From assembly GCA_040954595.2 (NCBI GenBank), contig CM082579.2, forward strand, positions 1,984,001 to 2,048,000: DNA of 64,000 nt, written 5' to 3'. Both the position numbers and the translations under genes were made by a program. This DNA is from Balanoglossus misakiensis (taxonomy: Eukaryota; Hemichordata). The notes below the pieces were generated by a model that was not told the DNA's origin, did no database searches, and worked only from the letters and a program-made list of their open reading frames with translations. Shown piece by piece: positions 25,028-36,300 of this stretch (position 1 is the first letter of the stretch; each line of letters opens with the position of its first letter).

Positions 25028-28000
25028 GTTAATTGCGCTAGTGTGTATCCATACACGAACTCTACTTGTAAGAATAGTGGATAATTAAACAAGTCTTAAG
25101 AACGGTAATAATTTTTAGTAGCATCGTGGATTGCTATGCTTATGGGAAGACGGAAATTTACAACTTAATGTTTAGGTTTCATGTGCAGGCAACATAAATT
25201 GGCTAATAAACATGCAATGTTCTCTTGTTAACAAACACTCGACAAAGCAAACCGCAGGCCAATGGTTTATTTAGGACGCACCGTTTTTACAACATCAACT
25301 ACTGATGGCTGGCCATGAACATTTGACGGTCAAAAGCACCAGTCAAATGCTTTGTATGAACAATTCAAATTGGCAACAATGAAAGTTCAGAAATGAAACA
25401 TTATGATTTATTTTTAAGTGTGGAATGATTCACTTGTCTAAAAAATATAACTGAAAAGAAGAAATAAATGTTTGAACCAAATGAGCAGTTTCATGGTACG
25501 AAGACAGATTCAGATGCATAGGGGCCATTCGATCGTAGTTGCAAAAAGTCGACGCAATGCGCGAAGAAAGTTGCGACTCATTTCAACAATTCCATACCAT
25601 ATGTGTCCCCATTCCAGAGAAACAAGCCTCAGAGGTTAGGGTGAGGCCATGGAAAATATAGACTACATCACGCTGAGCCCGGGCCGAGACTTTCGCCTCA
25701 GACTATACTATCTTTTCATACTTTTCTTCTTCTTAGATTCGATTTGGCGCCAGTGTCGGAAGACCACAAAGGCAAAGCTGCAAATACCGTGGTGCATGAC
25801 GTCCGCACTTATCAATTATCAAATCGCTGGATCAGACAAAATTTCACCGATAAACCCAGGGATGGTATTATGCATTCGGAAGGGGGGGGGGGTTATATGC
25901 ATCGGCTGTCCGTCCAATGAGGACTTTCTGCCCACACGTCAATATTGCCGGCCTTGTCAGACTGCCTTCCTCTGGTTGACTCCAACCACCATTGTTAATC
26001 ACATATACCAACAAAACTAACCGGGGTACACCGAGTTAATTAGCCAGAAAGCCAAACTGAAAGACTTGGGAGGGGTGGACAGATATACATACACCGGGAA
26101 CAATGCCTGCTCCCTATAAAGACAACTGGCAACAACTTTGACACTGATTGGCTGAGGAAAAACACAGCTCTTTGATTTCTTCGGTCGCAATCATCGACTT
26201 TCTTGTGGCGGTGGGATCGAGTTCTGAATGCTAAGCATCTTAAAAGTACAGTCTCTTGTAGCATGGCTTGAATGTTCATTCCTGGTTTTGCTCAACGCAT
26301 TTACTTTATTTCCCCCCTCCTTTTATTAATGCTGGCTGCAACATTAGGGATAAGCTTAAAGCCCCCTGTGGGTACTGTCTGGATGGCGGAGATAGGAAAC
26401 AAGCGATTTTTAAAAAGCACTGTGCGACTCCGCAAGAAAGTAGAAATTCTTCTTCCTTCCAGCAGACGCATCTTCAAGACATCTAGCAGTGATGAGGGGG
26501 AGGAGCTACATACCACCTGCTAATGAGTCAAGAGTGGGTTGGTCCAACATCTCTTCAAGACGAATAAAATAAAGCTAGTCTCAGGTTATGAAGGTCCCTC
26601 ATTCAACTATAGTCATATCCATGCTAAAGGAACAGAAAAGCCTTCCAACAAGGGCAGATTATCGGAATTACTTCCACTCTACTGAGCTAAAAGCCTGGGA
26701 AAAGAAACTCTGCTTTGCCGAGTACTGCCGGACAGGGTAATTACAGGCTTACTTAGCCGTTGAAAAACTACACCAAGCTGGAAGCTCCCCTGGTCCTAAT
26801 AGCATTAAGTCATTTAAGTAGTTTGTAGTGCCTTGAAAAGGGAAGACTAGGGGACATCCCTGTAATAAAACGGTCATTTTCTGGTTGGTTGATCTGATAA
26901 TTGTTCATGGTCTGCTTCCTCCAAAAAACTGTTCCTTCTGAACACCTATGAAGTGGACAAATGAAATGCAGTACCAACAAATGAGATGACAACCTGTAAG
27001 AGCTTCCCCCCTCCAGAAACATGGCTGCAAATGACTAAAAAAACCTTCCACCAAAACCACTCACAGGTATATCTGCACACAGATGTACAGACTTAGACAC
27101 ACACGATCCCATTGCAATTCATAAATATTCCTCCCTACAAGACTCTTTCCGAAAGACTCAAACCACCTGAGGTGCATTGATGATCTCGAGACAGCTTCAG
27201 GACAATGACTTTGATTCTTGCTCTCGGTGGTTGGAATTCAAATCGGCTGTATACCAAAGTCTAGCCATCGCAAAGACATACAGATCCTGTGACGCCAAAC
27301 TTGACGGACTCACTTTTCTGCCTGACTGGGTGCCTTTTCTCTCCCTCCAGATAGCACCAAAATCCAGTCTAGTGATGACGTTAATTAATGGCCTACATTG
27401 TTCCAAATACACTTATAACCCCCAGACGTGCTAAAAATATTACCAATCAACTGCATACAGTCCCAACTGAAATCACCCAATAATTGTATCCTAATTTCAG
27501 CGGACTGACTTGCTTTAAGGGCTTATTAAGACTTGTTGACAACATCTTGATGCTTTCAAACATGTGCACGAAAGGAAGAAAAAAACAGCACTTCACGCTC
27601 TGTGCCCCCTGAGAGCTTGTTGAAGAAGAACGAGAAATGTATAGTTGAATCAACTACAACTATCTTGAACGCTCTTCAGAATGAAAAGGTTTTTCTTCTT
27701 TGCCACACTGGTCTGCATAGGTGTGAAGAGGGATCTGCAGAAGTAAACACCTACTTGAGAGTGTTTTTTGGAGAACTACTTCAGGGGATTAGGACGGAAA
27801 GTACCAGTACTTCAAAGTCCACTTCAGTTGTAACATACTCAGGGAGTGTTTTGCACAGGTGTTGTGGGGACTTAATTCGCAATAATGAGAGAAAAACACT
27901 CAAGAAGTCACTTATCTAGATAATGCTTGCCGCAATCATATCAGCCATCCTCGGGTTATTAAAAGAAAAACAACGCAAGGATTAGCCAAGACCCACTACA

Positions 28001-28300
28001 CCTGTACTTGGAAAGAAAAAAGTCCTAAAGACCAACCTGTTTGATTCTCTAAACCTGGTTATAAAGCTGACCATTTTGCAGAAAAAGTGCAACTTGACTA
28101 CTTGCAGTTTCCGAGCCCTGTTTGCACGAAAGAAAAAAAAACTTTCACTGCTTTTCTCAGGAGACATTCAAAGATACAAGCAGTTTATAGTTGGGAATAT
28201 AGTCACCCTGTCTGCTGGCCTTTATGTGGCCAGACAATACCAGCTTGGTGTGAACAAAGAAGAGCCCCCAACGTCGGAATCGCCAAGACCTATTAAATAT
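25028..28300. other. Non-coding DNA ending at the CpG step
   Basis: No gene is supported. A locally CpG-rich zone at about 25500-26260 contains an 11-base G run (25882-25892). CpG falls again to about 28.25 kb and then rises sharply and stays high. Confidence 0.5.
25500..26260. promoter_or_regulatory. CpG-rich island in the depleted half
   Basis: CpG density is clearly above the flanks for about 750 bp, with a G11 run at 25882-25892. It could be an unmethylated promoter or enhancer. The 123-codon ORF inside (25649-26020) is not recognised. Confidence 0.3.
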
Positions 28301-30427
28301 CATTAAAGGACAATACAGATACAGGATCACTAAAAGTCGACAAATTGTCTACAGATTATGATGGGGGATTACTGGAGCCATGTTCTATAGAACGGGCTTC
28401 CGTATTGAGCAAGATACCGAGAAAAAAAATAAACCCGAGGAAATATTTCAAATAAAAAAGAGACGAAAGGACGGACGGGACGATTGCATGACAGCAAAGT
28501 CGCGTTTCTGGCCGCTGGTTCCTTGAGTCGTGACGTGCGAAGACGATCGCTGGGACACGGCAAACATAACGAAAATGCGGTGAAAAAAGTTAAGGTACTG
28601 TCTGGACATTTTCGTGACACTAAAGAGGTAACTCCATTTCAAAGCAAACATGGCAAAATAGCTCTTTATAAGTTGGAGTTTGGTTGATACCATCAATAGT
28701 ACCGCGCCTTAATTTAGAGGGCTGAGCCAAGCCGCCGCTAGTTATGTCTGGGGGTAAGACGGCATGAGAGCGAGTAATCACCAAGATCTTGCTACTGATA
28801 ACAAATTAATTAGTGATAATGAGCGACATGGCGTTTAACCTGTCAGACGTCGGGTGTACCGAAAAAAGGGGCTTAGGATATGATAAAAGCTAGATGTTCC
28901 ACGGGAAAATTAGAAGAAAAAAGCGCGCAGAATGGTTCATATAGAGTCTATACATCGACACAACCGCTCTCAGTAGTTTTCACGGAATTTCAAAAGAGTT
29001 TTACAATGCAGAACATCAAATGTGATGTCTGTGTGACTTTTGGGTCCGATACACAGTGATGTACTCATGGCAGTAGACACCGCGATGCAAACGGTTTGAA
29101 GGCGTGTTTTGCAGACGAGCACAGCGACTTTCCCCCAAAGTCCTTTCAAAACCATCAAGCGGGTAAAGCTATATACTCTCTAACAATGAAAAAAATCACA
29201 CTTACACGTTCGTAAAACCCTTCAATCGCTGACACGCTATTGCGCTCTCGAGTCCGTGCAAAAGCAAGTAGCAAGCAACACACGGCTTTCCCGCTTGGAT
29301 CATTTCTCGCCCGAAGGAGGTGGGCGGGCAGACGGGAACCACTGGGATCCTGCTGCGCTATCCGTCGTCAGTGTGTCTCGGCTATGTGACATCGGGGCAA
29401 TCTGATGCTTGTATGGTAACGCAACACCCGTCAATGATACCTTCGAAATCACTCTAAAATTGCCTCGGCTTCGACTTACATGTAATATGGAGCTAGTTAA
29501 ATTACTACAACCGCAGTTATCTTCGGTATAGAAACATTTTTAATAAACCCGAAAAAAATGAATACGGCAGGGGACGATGGGAGAAGTAATCAAGGTAATG
29601 CGAGATCGAGTAGCAGAAGACAAATATCAGTAATATTGCGAACGAATAATACGTCGTCTGCACATAATTGAGGTTTTAGCGCCAACTTTTGAGATCACAG
29701 TTAAGTGCTAACTGGTTAACTGTGTGCTGTTATGCTATCAGTCATTTCCTGGTGTTTACCCAAAGAATTTGTTGATTTTATTGAAGTGTGAAATACCAAT
29801 AAAACCTTGTAATGAGCTATTATTTACATATTCACGAAGCTGACTTGAATAAACAGACAAATAGTCTAACTTATCTACACGCGGATGGAGAACATTCGCT
29901 CCCTGTTATTGGTGGCGTTAACTACGTTGCCATGCATATGCAGCACACATGAAAAGCTAGATTAACAATGCGATTTTCAATGGCCTATAAAACAACTCTT
30001 AAGCAAGCTATTTACTAGTCCATGTCGAAACATAGATTTTGCACGTTTTTTGGTCACGGTTCTGTCTCTCGAAGTATCATCCAGAATGTCTCCCATCGAA
30101 AAAAACGTATCTATATAGATATATACTAATCACAATACTGAACGCGTGTCAGTCATGTAAAAGCGCATGCATAGCCTGGATTTAAAACCCGCCAACCGGG
30201 TCTGTGCACTGCGCAGCGAGTGTGCTTGTGCAGTACGCCCATTTAAAAAAAAAAACGTCTGTCCGAAACTCCTTTTTACGTAAACCGTATCAAGCGACCG
30301 CTAGCGCTGTTCACGGGGGTTTGCGACATCACATGGCTGAGGTGGGAGGGGCTTCTTTGACGCCGTGTTACCAGTGTATATCGGAGTCGATGAACGGTAG
30401 CAAATCATGCGGGCCTAAGCCGTGCTG
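28301..30427. promoter_or_regulatory. CpG-retaining upstream flank of mab21l
   Basis: Start of the CpG-rich half of the window and the probable proximal regulatory region. CpGs are dense at 28440-28600. AATTAATTAG at 28804-28813 is a homeodomain-type site, GTTGCCAT at 29926-29933 is an RFX half-site, and TATCTATATAGATA at 30108-30121 is a perfect 14-bp palindrome. A run of about a dozen A lies at 30245-30256. The regulatory role is inferred from position and composition. Confidence 0.35.
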
Positions 30428-30432
30428 ATTGG
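30428..30432 (-). promoter_or_regulatory. Inverted CCAAT box of the mab21l promoter
   Basis: ATTGG inside CTGATTGGTT reads CCAAT on the minus strand, as in NF-Y sites. It lies about 55 bp upstream of the predicted start site and next to the TATA element, a normal promoter geometry. Confidence 0.4.
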
Positions 30433-30451
30433 TTGAACTCCCTAGCCTCCC

Positions 30452-30458
30452 TATATAA
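30452..30458 (+). promoter_or_regulatory. TATA box of the mab21l gene
   Basis: TATATAA lies about 365 bp upstream of the Mab21l start codon and 20 bp downstream of an inverted CCAAT box. Transcription would start near 30480-30490. It is the best core-promoter candidate in the CpG-rich flank, but no transcript evidence is available. Confidence 0.5.
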
Positions 30459-30501
30459 TTATCCGTTCACTGGTAGAAGTCTGACAGTTGTAATTGTGCA
30501 G

Positions 30502-30564
30502 ATGACGTGTCACGGGAACTTGTTTTTCGTTGACACATTTCTTATAAGGCCGATGGAAAGATAA
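30502..30564 (+). other. Upstream ORF 1 (20 codons)
   Basis: ATG ACG TGT CAC ... AGA TAA, open for 20 codons and starting about 20 nt after the predicted start site. It may damp translation of the main ORF. No recognisable peptide. Confidence 0.35.
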
Positions 30565-30596
30565 ACAGACAGCGAACTGTAATACATGGAAGTCAG

Positions 30597-30713
30597 ATGA
30601 CATACGCCGAACGTTTGCGAACCGGTGTACCTCAACTCAGTACCATCCGCTACACCGTACAGACTACTGTTAGTACTATCATAGAGTGCTACATCCCATC
30701 CCTACAACACTGA
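30597..30713 (+). other. Upstream ORF 3 (38 codons)
   Basis: An ATG at 30597 opens 38 codons to a TGA at 30711-30713, ending 108 nt before the Mab21l start, a distance that would allow reinitiation. A 4-codon ORF (30586-30600) overlaps its start as ATGA. The peptide is not recognised. Confidence 0.35.
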
Positions 30714-30821
30714 CCCTACGGCTACACTCACTAGTGTAAGCTGTGTCGTATACACACAGGCGACTGTTGCATAGAAACACGCGGGCCACTTCGACCCACG
30801 GCAGAAAAAAATATAATAACC

Positions 30822-31904
30822 ATGATGGCAGCTCAGTCCAAGCTCTTATTCCAACTTAACAAGTATGTCAACGAACGAGTCACTGCTCGCAAGGCGAACA
30901 TTAACAAGACGATACGAGAGACTTGTAAAGTGGTCACTGATGTACTCAAGGAAGTCGAGGTCCAAGAACCGCGTTTCATCAGTTCTCTGGTGGAGAACGA
31001 AAACGGGCGATACGAAGGCTTGGAAGTAGTCTCCCCGACAGAATTCGAAGTTGTCTTGTACCTAAATCAAATGGGAGTTTTCAACTTTGTCGACGACGGT
31101 GCTATACCTGGATGCGCGGTGCTCAAGCTTAGCGACGGCCGCAAACGCTCCATGTCGCTCTGGGTCGAGTTCATAACCGCTTCGGGGTACCTATCGGCTC
31201 GTAAGATACGATCACGGTTTCAGACTCTGGTTGCCCAGGCCGTGGACAAGTGCAAGTACCGGGACCACGTCAAAATGATTGCCGACACCACGGAGGTGAA
31301 GCTGAGAATCCGAGAACGCTACGTCGTGCAGATCACGCCGGCGTTCAAGTGCAGTGGTATCTGGCCGCGCAGTGCGTCGCACTGGCCGCTGCCCCACATA
31401 CCGTGGCCCGGACCTAACCTCGTAGCCGAAGTGAAAACGGAAGGATTTGATCTCCAGTCGAAAGAAAGCCTCCACCAAGCCGGGAAGCAGTCCTCAGCCG
31501 AGGGGGATGCATGGGTTCTGTGTTTCACCGAAGCGGAGAATAAGTTGTTGCAAGGAGGGTGTCGAAGGAAGTGTCTCAGCGTTCTGATGACACTACGCGA
31601 CCGCCACTTGGACCTTAGCGGCCAGCCCGTCAAAAACTACCACATGAAGACATTGCTGCTCTACGAATGTGAAAAGCACCCGCGAGAGATTGACTGGGAC
31701 GAGAGCTGCCTGGGCGACCGGATAAACGGTATCTTGCTTCAGCTGATTTCGTGTTTACAAAGTCGTAAGTGCCCGCATTTCTTTTTGCATGGGCTTGATC
31801 TATTCCAGGGTAAGAGCCATTCGTCCTTGGACAACGCCGCAAAACAAGCCTGGAGAATTGCCAGAGAGATCCTAACCAACACTAAAAGTCTGGAGAAACT
31901 GTGA
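30822..31904 (+). CDS. mab21l: Mab-21-like protein (MAB21L1/MAB21L2 group), intronless
   Basis: Intact 360-codon ORF ending in TGA, recognised across its whole length as a Mab-21-like protein. Vertebrate MAB21L1 and MAB21L2 are 359 residues; the extra residue lies in the variable stretch around 57-63. The cGAS/Mab-21 nucleotidyltransferase-like core is at about 60-200 (YEGLEVVSPTEFEVVLYLNQ at 64-83, WVEFITASGYLSARKIRSRF at 114-133, WPRSASHWPLPHIPWPGPN at 181-199). The helical C-terminal half includes GDAWVLCFTEAEN (228-240), YHMKTLLLYECEKHPRE (273-289) and a C-terminus ending TNTKSLEKL. Residues mutated in human MAB21L2 eye disease are kept (E49, R51, and R248 for human R247). The fold resembles cGAS but no catalytic activity is established for MAB21L1/2; known roles are in eye, neural and body-wall development, and sensory ray identity in C. 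elegans. The first ATG matches the family start; M2 is an alternative. The absence of introns matches the vertebrate genes. Assignment to L1 or L2 is meaningless if the organism predates that duplication. Confidence 0.97.
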   Translation: MMAAQSKLLFQLNKYVNERVTARKANINKTIRETCKVVTDVLKEVEVQEPRFISSLVENENGRYEGLEVVSPTEFEVVLYLNQMGVFNFVDDGAIPGCAVLKLSDGRKRSMSLWVEFITASGYLSARKIRSRFQTLVAQAVDKCKYRDHVKMIADTTEVKLRIRERYVVQITPAFKCSGIWPRSASHWPLPHIPWPGPNLVAEVKTEGFDLQSKESLHQAGKQSSAEGDAWVLCFTEAENKLLQGGCRRKCLSVLMTLRDRHLDLSGQPVKNYHMKTLLLYECEKHPREIDWDESCLGDRINGILLQLISCLQSRKCPHFFLHGLDLFQGKSHSSLDNAAKQAWRIAREILTNTKSLEKL

Positions 31905-33330
31905 TTTTTTTCAAACACTGAAATCTGCACTAACATTTTTATCGATGTTCAGTCAGCCGGGTACACGGGTTGGTTAGCGTGGAATCTTAACGTAACCCCC
32001 AATACTTGCAACGCAAATGAGGTATAGTATACCACACAATGCCATGTTGACAAACTCATTCAACTCGACATGTATGAAAGCATAGCTTCCAAACAATGCC
32101 AAACCATTCATTACGCCAAAGGCAGAGAATCTGAACACCGAAAAACTCGTAAAATTTGTAACTTAAGCACGTTATCGAATAACGTTGGGAAGTCTTGAAG
32201 AAATTATGAAGTTTTTATTTTGCTCGGTGGTGTACGATTTAGGCGAAGTACAAGTGTTAAACACTCTTGACTCTTCAACTTTAGGACGAGATAAACTTAT
32301 TGTACTGTGAATATTATGAAGTTCATATATAATCAGTTATTTAATATTATGGCCTAATTTTGTGGAGCTTTCTATTATATGTATTTGAGTATTCGATGTA
32401 AGAGTACTGTTTTATTTCTACAAGTGACGTGTTTAAACTTAATCTCATGAATACAAAGTAAAAACAACAACTGGGATACGTTGTGTAATGGTCTGTGATT
32501 TCTTCCGTCTGTTGGTTGATAACACGGGTGTTGTGGTATCTGCTTGTACGTTAAAAAAACTTCCGGTAACTTATGATAACACAAAGCTCCCTCGTGAAAA
32601 GATTCACCCGTCTGCCTTCAGTCTATTATTCCTGAAACAACGTATCTTTAAATCGTATTGTTTTTGCAAATTAGACCGTTAATTTGGACACGCACTGCGG
32701 CGGTAAGCCACCGTTATATGCGAAACTACCTCGACCTTGGGCAACGAGAAAACGGATACTGTTGGTTTTATATTTTTTTTACATTCCTTTCACGGCTGTG
32801 ATAACTCGCACACGAGATTACCTACAGCATGTTTCTGGTGGCGCAACAGCTTAAACAATACAAAACAGAACGATGCCATCCTCATAGTCATATAAATTGA
32901 GGAACCATGCATGTCATGGGGTTTCCTTAACGCAGGGACAAACGCAACGACAGCGGTGTTTATTTTTTACCCGTTCGTGGAGTTCGTAGTTTAACTTTTT
33001 ACACCCAGACCCGTTTATGTATCGTAAATTCTCGACCCTTTGCCCCGCTGTTTGTGCCATTTTCTGAGCAGAACGGCTGGTCTTATTTAGGATGCAAAAT
33101 ATTAAAAATTATGAGACAGATTGAGAATCGGCAACTTCGATTGTATCGGTAAACTGGGGGACTTCCAAACACGACTCGCTTTCTGGTATTGTATACGAGC
33201 GGTTGGTCGAACTGATCAACCATTTGTCACCACAGACACTACAACTTCATCGCGGTTAACATATGTAAAACGCACATTATTGGATGTCATAATTGTTTAC
33301 AATAAAACGGCGAAAATGAAAGATAACGTT
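31905..33330 (+). other. Probable 3' UTR and downstream flank of mab21l
   Basis: Non-coding sequence follows the Mab21l stop. I saw no AATAAA or ATTAAA before ATTAAA at 33101-33106 and AATAAA at 33301-33306, so a 3' UTR of about 1.2-1.4 kb is the simplest reading. The stretch contains no convincing ORF. The end of the transcript is inferred only. Confidence 0.35.
33301..33306 (+). terminator. Candidate poly(A) signal AATAAA
   Basis: First canonical AATAAA seen downstream of the Mab21l stop, followed within about 40 nt by a moderately G/T-rich stretch. The weaker ATTAAA at 33101-33106 is an alternative. Confidence 0.25.
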
Positions 33331-36300
33331 TATATGCTGGCGGGTTTATTAAAAACTATACAGAACGCCTACACTCACATCCAAACTCTACGCCGCGCTT
33401 TGCATACGATATCAGGAGCAGACTCGATCAGACCTCGCGACCCTGTAACATCGGTGACTATTTTCAGACGCTAACAGTCTGTACGATGCACACAGAAGGG
33501 AAAAAACCTCAGGAAAATTTTTAGGAAATGCGTTTTCTTTGTATTCTGTCGCAGATGTCAAAAGCGGTAATCGGATTTAACGAAGGCGATGTGTGAGCGC
33601 CCGACGAGCAGGGCAGGCTGGGTCGTTTCGCATGTGGGCCCACCACACTATTATAATTATAGATGCGATATTAGTATGCGTTGATGTAGTTTACGGCATA
33701 TTATTTCATAAACAATATTTTTTAAAATCCCAGAGCTGTATTGTTGCGTATGTATAGTTCGAAGCCACCAAGCGAAACGGCTTGCCGACTCACACAGTGT
33801 TCACTATTGTTGGAACCAACACTTCCTCTCGTACCACTTGTAGCTGTTAATGAAACAGTCCATCATTGTGTCATTTGAACAGTTGGAAATTAATGTGGAG
33901 GACACGCTTTCTATTATTTAAGCTCGTCGACTATTCCAGGATATCTGAGGGGTGTGTATTCTTTGGTGGGCGTGATCGAAATTGCATCATTTATGCGACT
34001 GTTTTCTCCCCCTGAAAAAAGGGGAACGTTCTCAGCTGGGTTGAAACGCGTCCATCAGCGCGTCTGTTAGTGTTATCGCTCGGTGCAAGTTGGCGATGCC
34101 GTATTTGGGTGAGGGGGGAGAAAGCGACCAGATTAAATTAATAAAAAACTACGAGAGACGAGGAGAAACAAGTGTATGTTGGTCTGACGACAGACTGATG
34201 TAGCGATGAGAGGTATATGCCACGAACACTGAGTGTCAGCATAACACAACCAAAGCACAAAAGCGCAAACTGACATGTAGCCCCGTCTCCCGTATTCAAT
34301 ACCGGGGTCAATCTGAAATATATAGGCAATAATGTACCATATGTGAATGTAATGTACAGGGAAGTCTCTTGGTTCATTGTTAAAATAGAGACTTCTGCGT
34401 TGTCAGCAAGCGACAACAGCTTGTTAACATCGGCCCAGTCTGTCGATTTGTGTGTTCAGTTGCTGGGACTGGCCGCATCGTATAGAGACACTGCCGCGGA
34501 AAAGGAAATGTACGAACAAAACAGCAAGACGAATGAATCTGCTCTCCTCTCTTTTAACTCTCAAAAATCGGAAATTGGCAAACTAATGTACAGGGGATAT
34601 GGAGATTTTCTTCCTCGCGTAAAGTCATGAAGCCCGGTGACAAAAAATCTCGTGATTGTCTCACAGTTCATGATTGAACCAAATCGCAAACCTGACGCTT
34701 CAACAATTACTATACAACGAATCTCAGTCTTCGTTATTCTGAACGAATTGTTGCATAATCCACCAGAGAAACCACGAAACAAACTGAACGATTTTCAGAT
34801 TCATCTGTTTCCCCTTTTACAGAAAATGTAAACGTCACTGGAACGTAACAGCTGACGGACAGGGACATGATTGTATGGGTCGTTCGCTGTCACGGCACGA
34901 ACGTCCACGGCGATTAAAATGCATATCGCGAGAGGAATAGACTTGTGATATACGGGATGTTTGTTCACCATATGTGTTTTAATGGATAAGTCCAATAATG
35001 CCGGTGAAATGCCCAGTTTTGTCCTGGTACAAAACAAACTCTACGTGGGGTTCAGACACACTGAAAAAGGATTATATCTAACTATGAGATTGCATCCCTC
35101 ACACAGCATCGGCAGATTTCAGGCATCCACTTCCTATGATAAATTTGAGCACAGATTCAGTAGAGCAAAATGAAGCATTCTGCAATATTGTTTGCAAATA
35201 TATATACTTTTACTACCTCCGCCACTCTGAACGCCATAAATTGGGGATAAATTTAGCATACATAGACAACAGCCGTGCTTCCAAACGAAATAACAGATAG
35301 TTGTGATGTTGCTATTTTCTCTAGCTTAATAAATCACTGTCATAAATTGACGGTGTGTTCAGCTCATCTCTTGCAGTATTTTTGTGCTTTTCTCAAATCC
35401 GACAGCACAGCAGTTGTTCTTGCGTCCCGCAGAACGTTAAAGATGTGCGTTTTCGGTGGAAAATACAGCGTGTTGACAACGTTTGCAAGGGGGGGGGGGG
35501 AGATGGGGGCAGACCGGCTTCAAGGACACTTCTCGTACCGACGCGAGATGATACATTTAAAAGTGTTTCCGGTGCACTGCACCCGATAAACGCAAATGCT
35601 GCGTTCTGATGACAACCATGAACTGTTAAAAGTCGACTGCGTCTGCACTGAGCGGCCTTGCTGTCCTCGCTGAACATACTTTCCACGCATTTTAAGAGAG
35701 AGATAAGACTATAGGGTAAAGAAAACCTGACAACGTTTACGAGTTCTTGTAAATGGACCGTGGTGGCTTGGGATAATTCACGGGGCTGTGCCACATCAAA
35801 CATACTACACTGGCCGATGACGTAGTCATGCTAATAATTCTCCCCTTCTCTTTCTTAAATCTTCAAAATTTAAAAATATTTGACGGCCCCTCCCCTCCAC
35901 GAATGCAGCGTTTTCGGCTGCTTAGCATCGGCCATAGCATTGCTCCAACTGTAAAGACGAACAGTACTGCAACCCAAGCACAGGTTATAACCAAGAAGAA
36001 ACAATCTCGTTTATACAATCTTCAAAAACGCCAGTCGCGATTCTAATTCACGCAGTCTGGCAGAGTAGGCGCATAACGGTGTATTTCGCTATGAACCCTG
36101 GTAATCTGGGAAAATTTTCAAAAGACTGAGCGATAAAAACTGTGGAAACAACACAGGACACTAGAGTTAACCTACGAACAGACACCGGTCAATGAAACGG
36201 CGACCTCGATACGGTTACCTACTTCCGCCTCTCTTCAATTCCTTTTTCCAAAACATATAACATTATTGCTAAATATCAATAATAGAAAAATGTAATATTC

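Larger units (their letters stand above)
30483..30821 (+). other. Predicted 5' UTR of mab21l with upstream ORFs
   Basis: About 340 nt lie between the predicted start site and the Mab21l ATG. The stretch carries three upstream ATG-initiated ORFs, all ending before the main ATG: 20 codons at 30502-30564, 4 codons at 30586-30600 and 38 codons at 30597-30713. The second and third overlap. The leader ends in an A-rich stretch followed by CC and the tandem ATGATG. The UTR limits depend on the TATA call, and an intron in the leader cannot be excluded. Confidence 0.45.

Noticed and set aside
31212-31842. Antisense ORFs opposite the Mab21l CDS
   Set aside because: Shadows of the plus-strand coding sequence in GC-rich codons, with no independent support.
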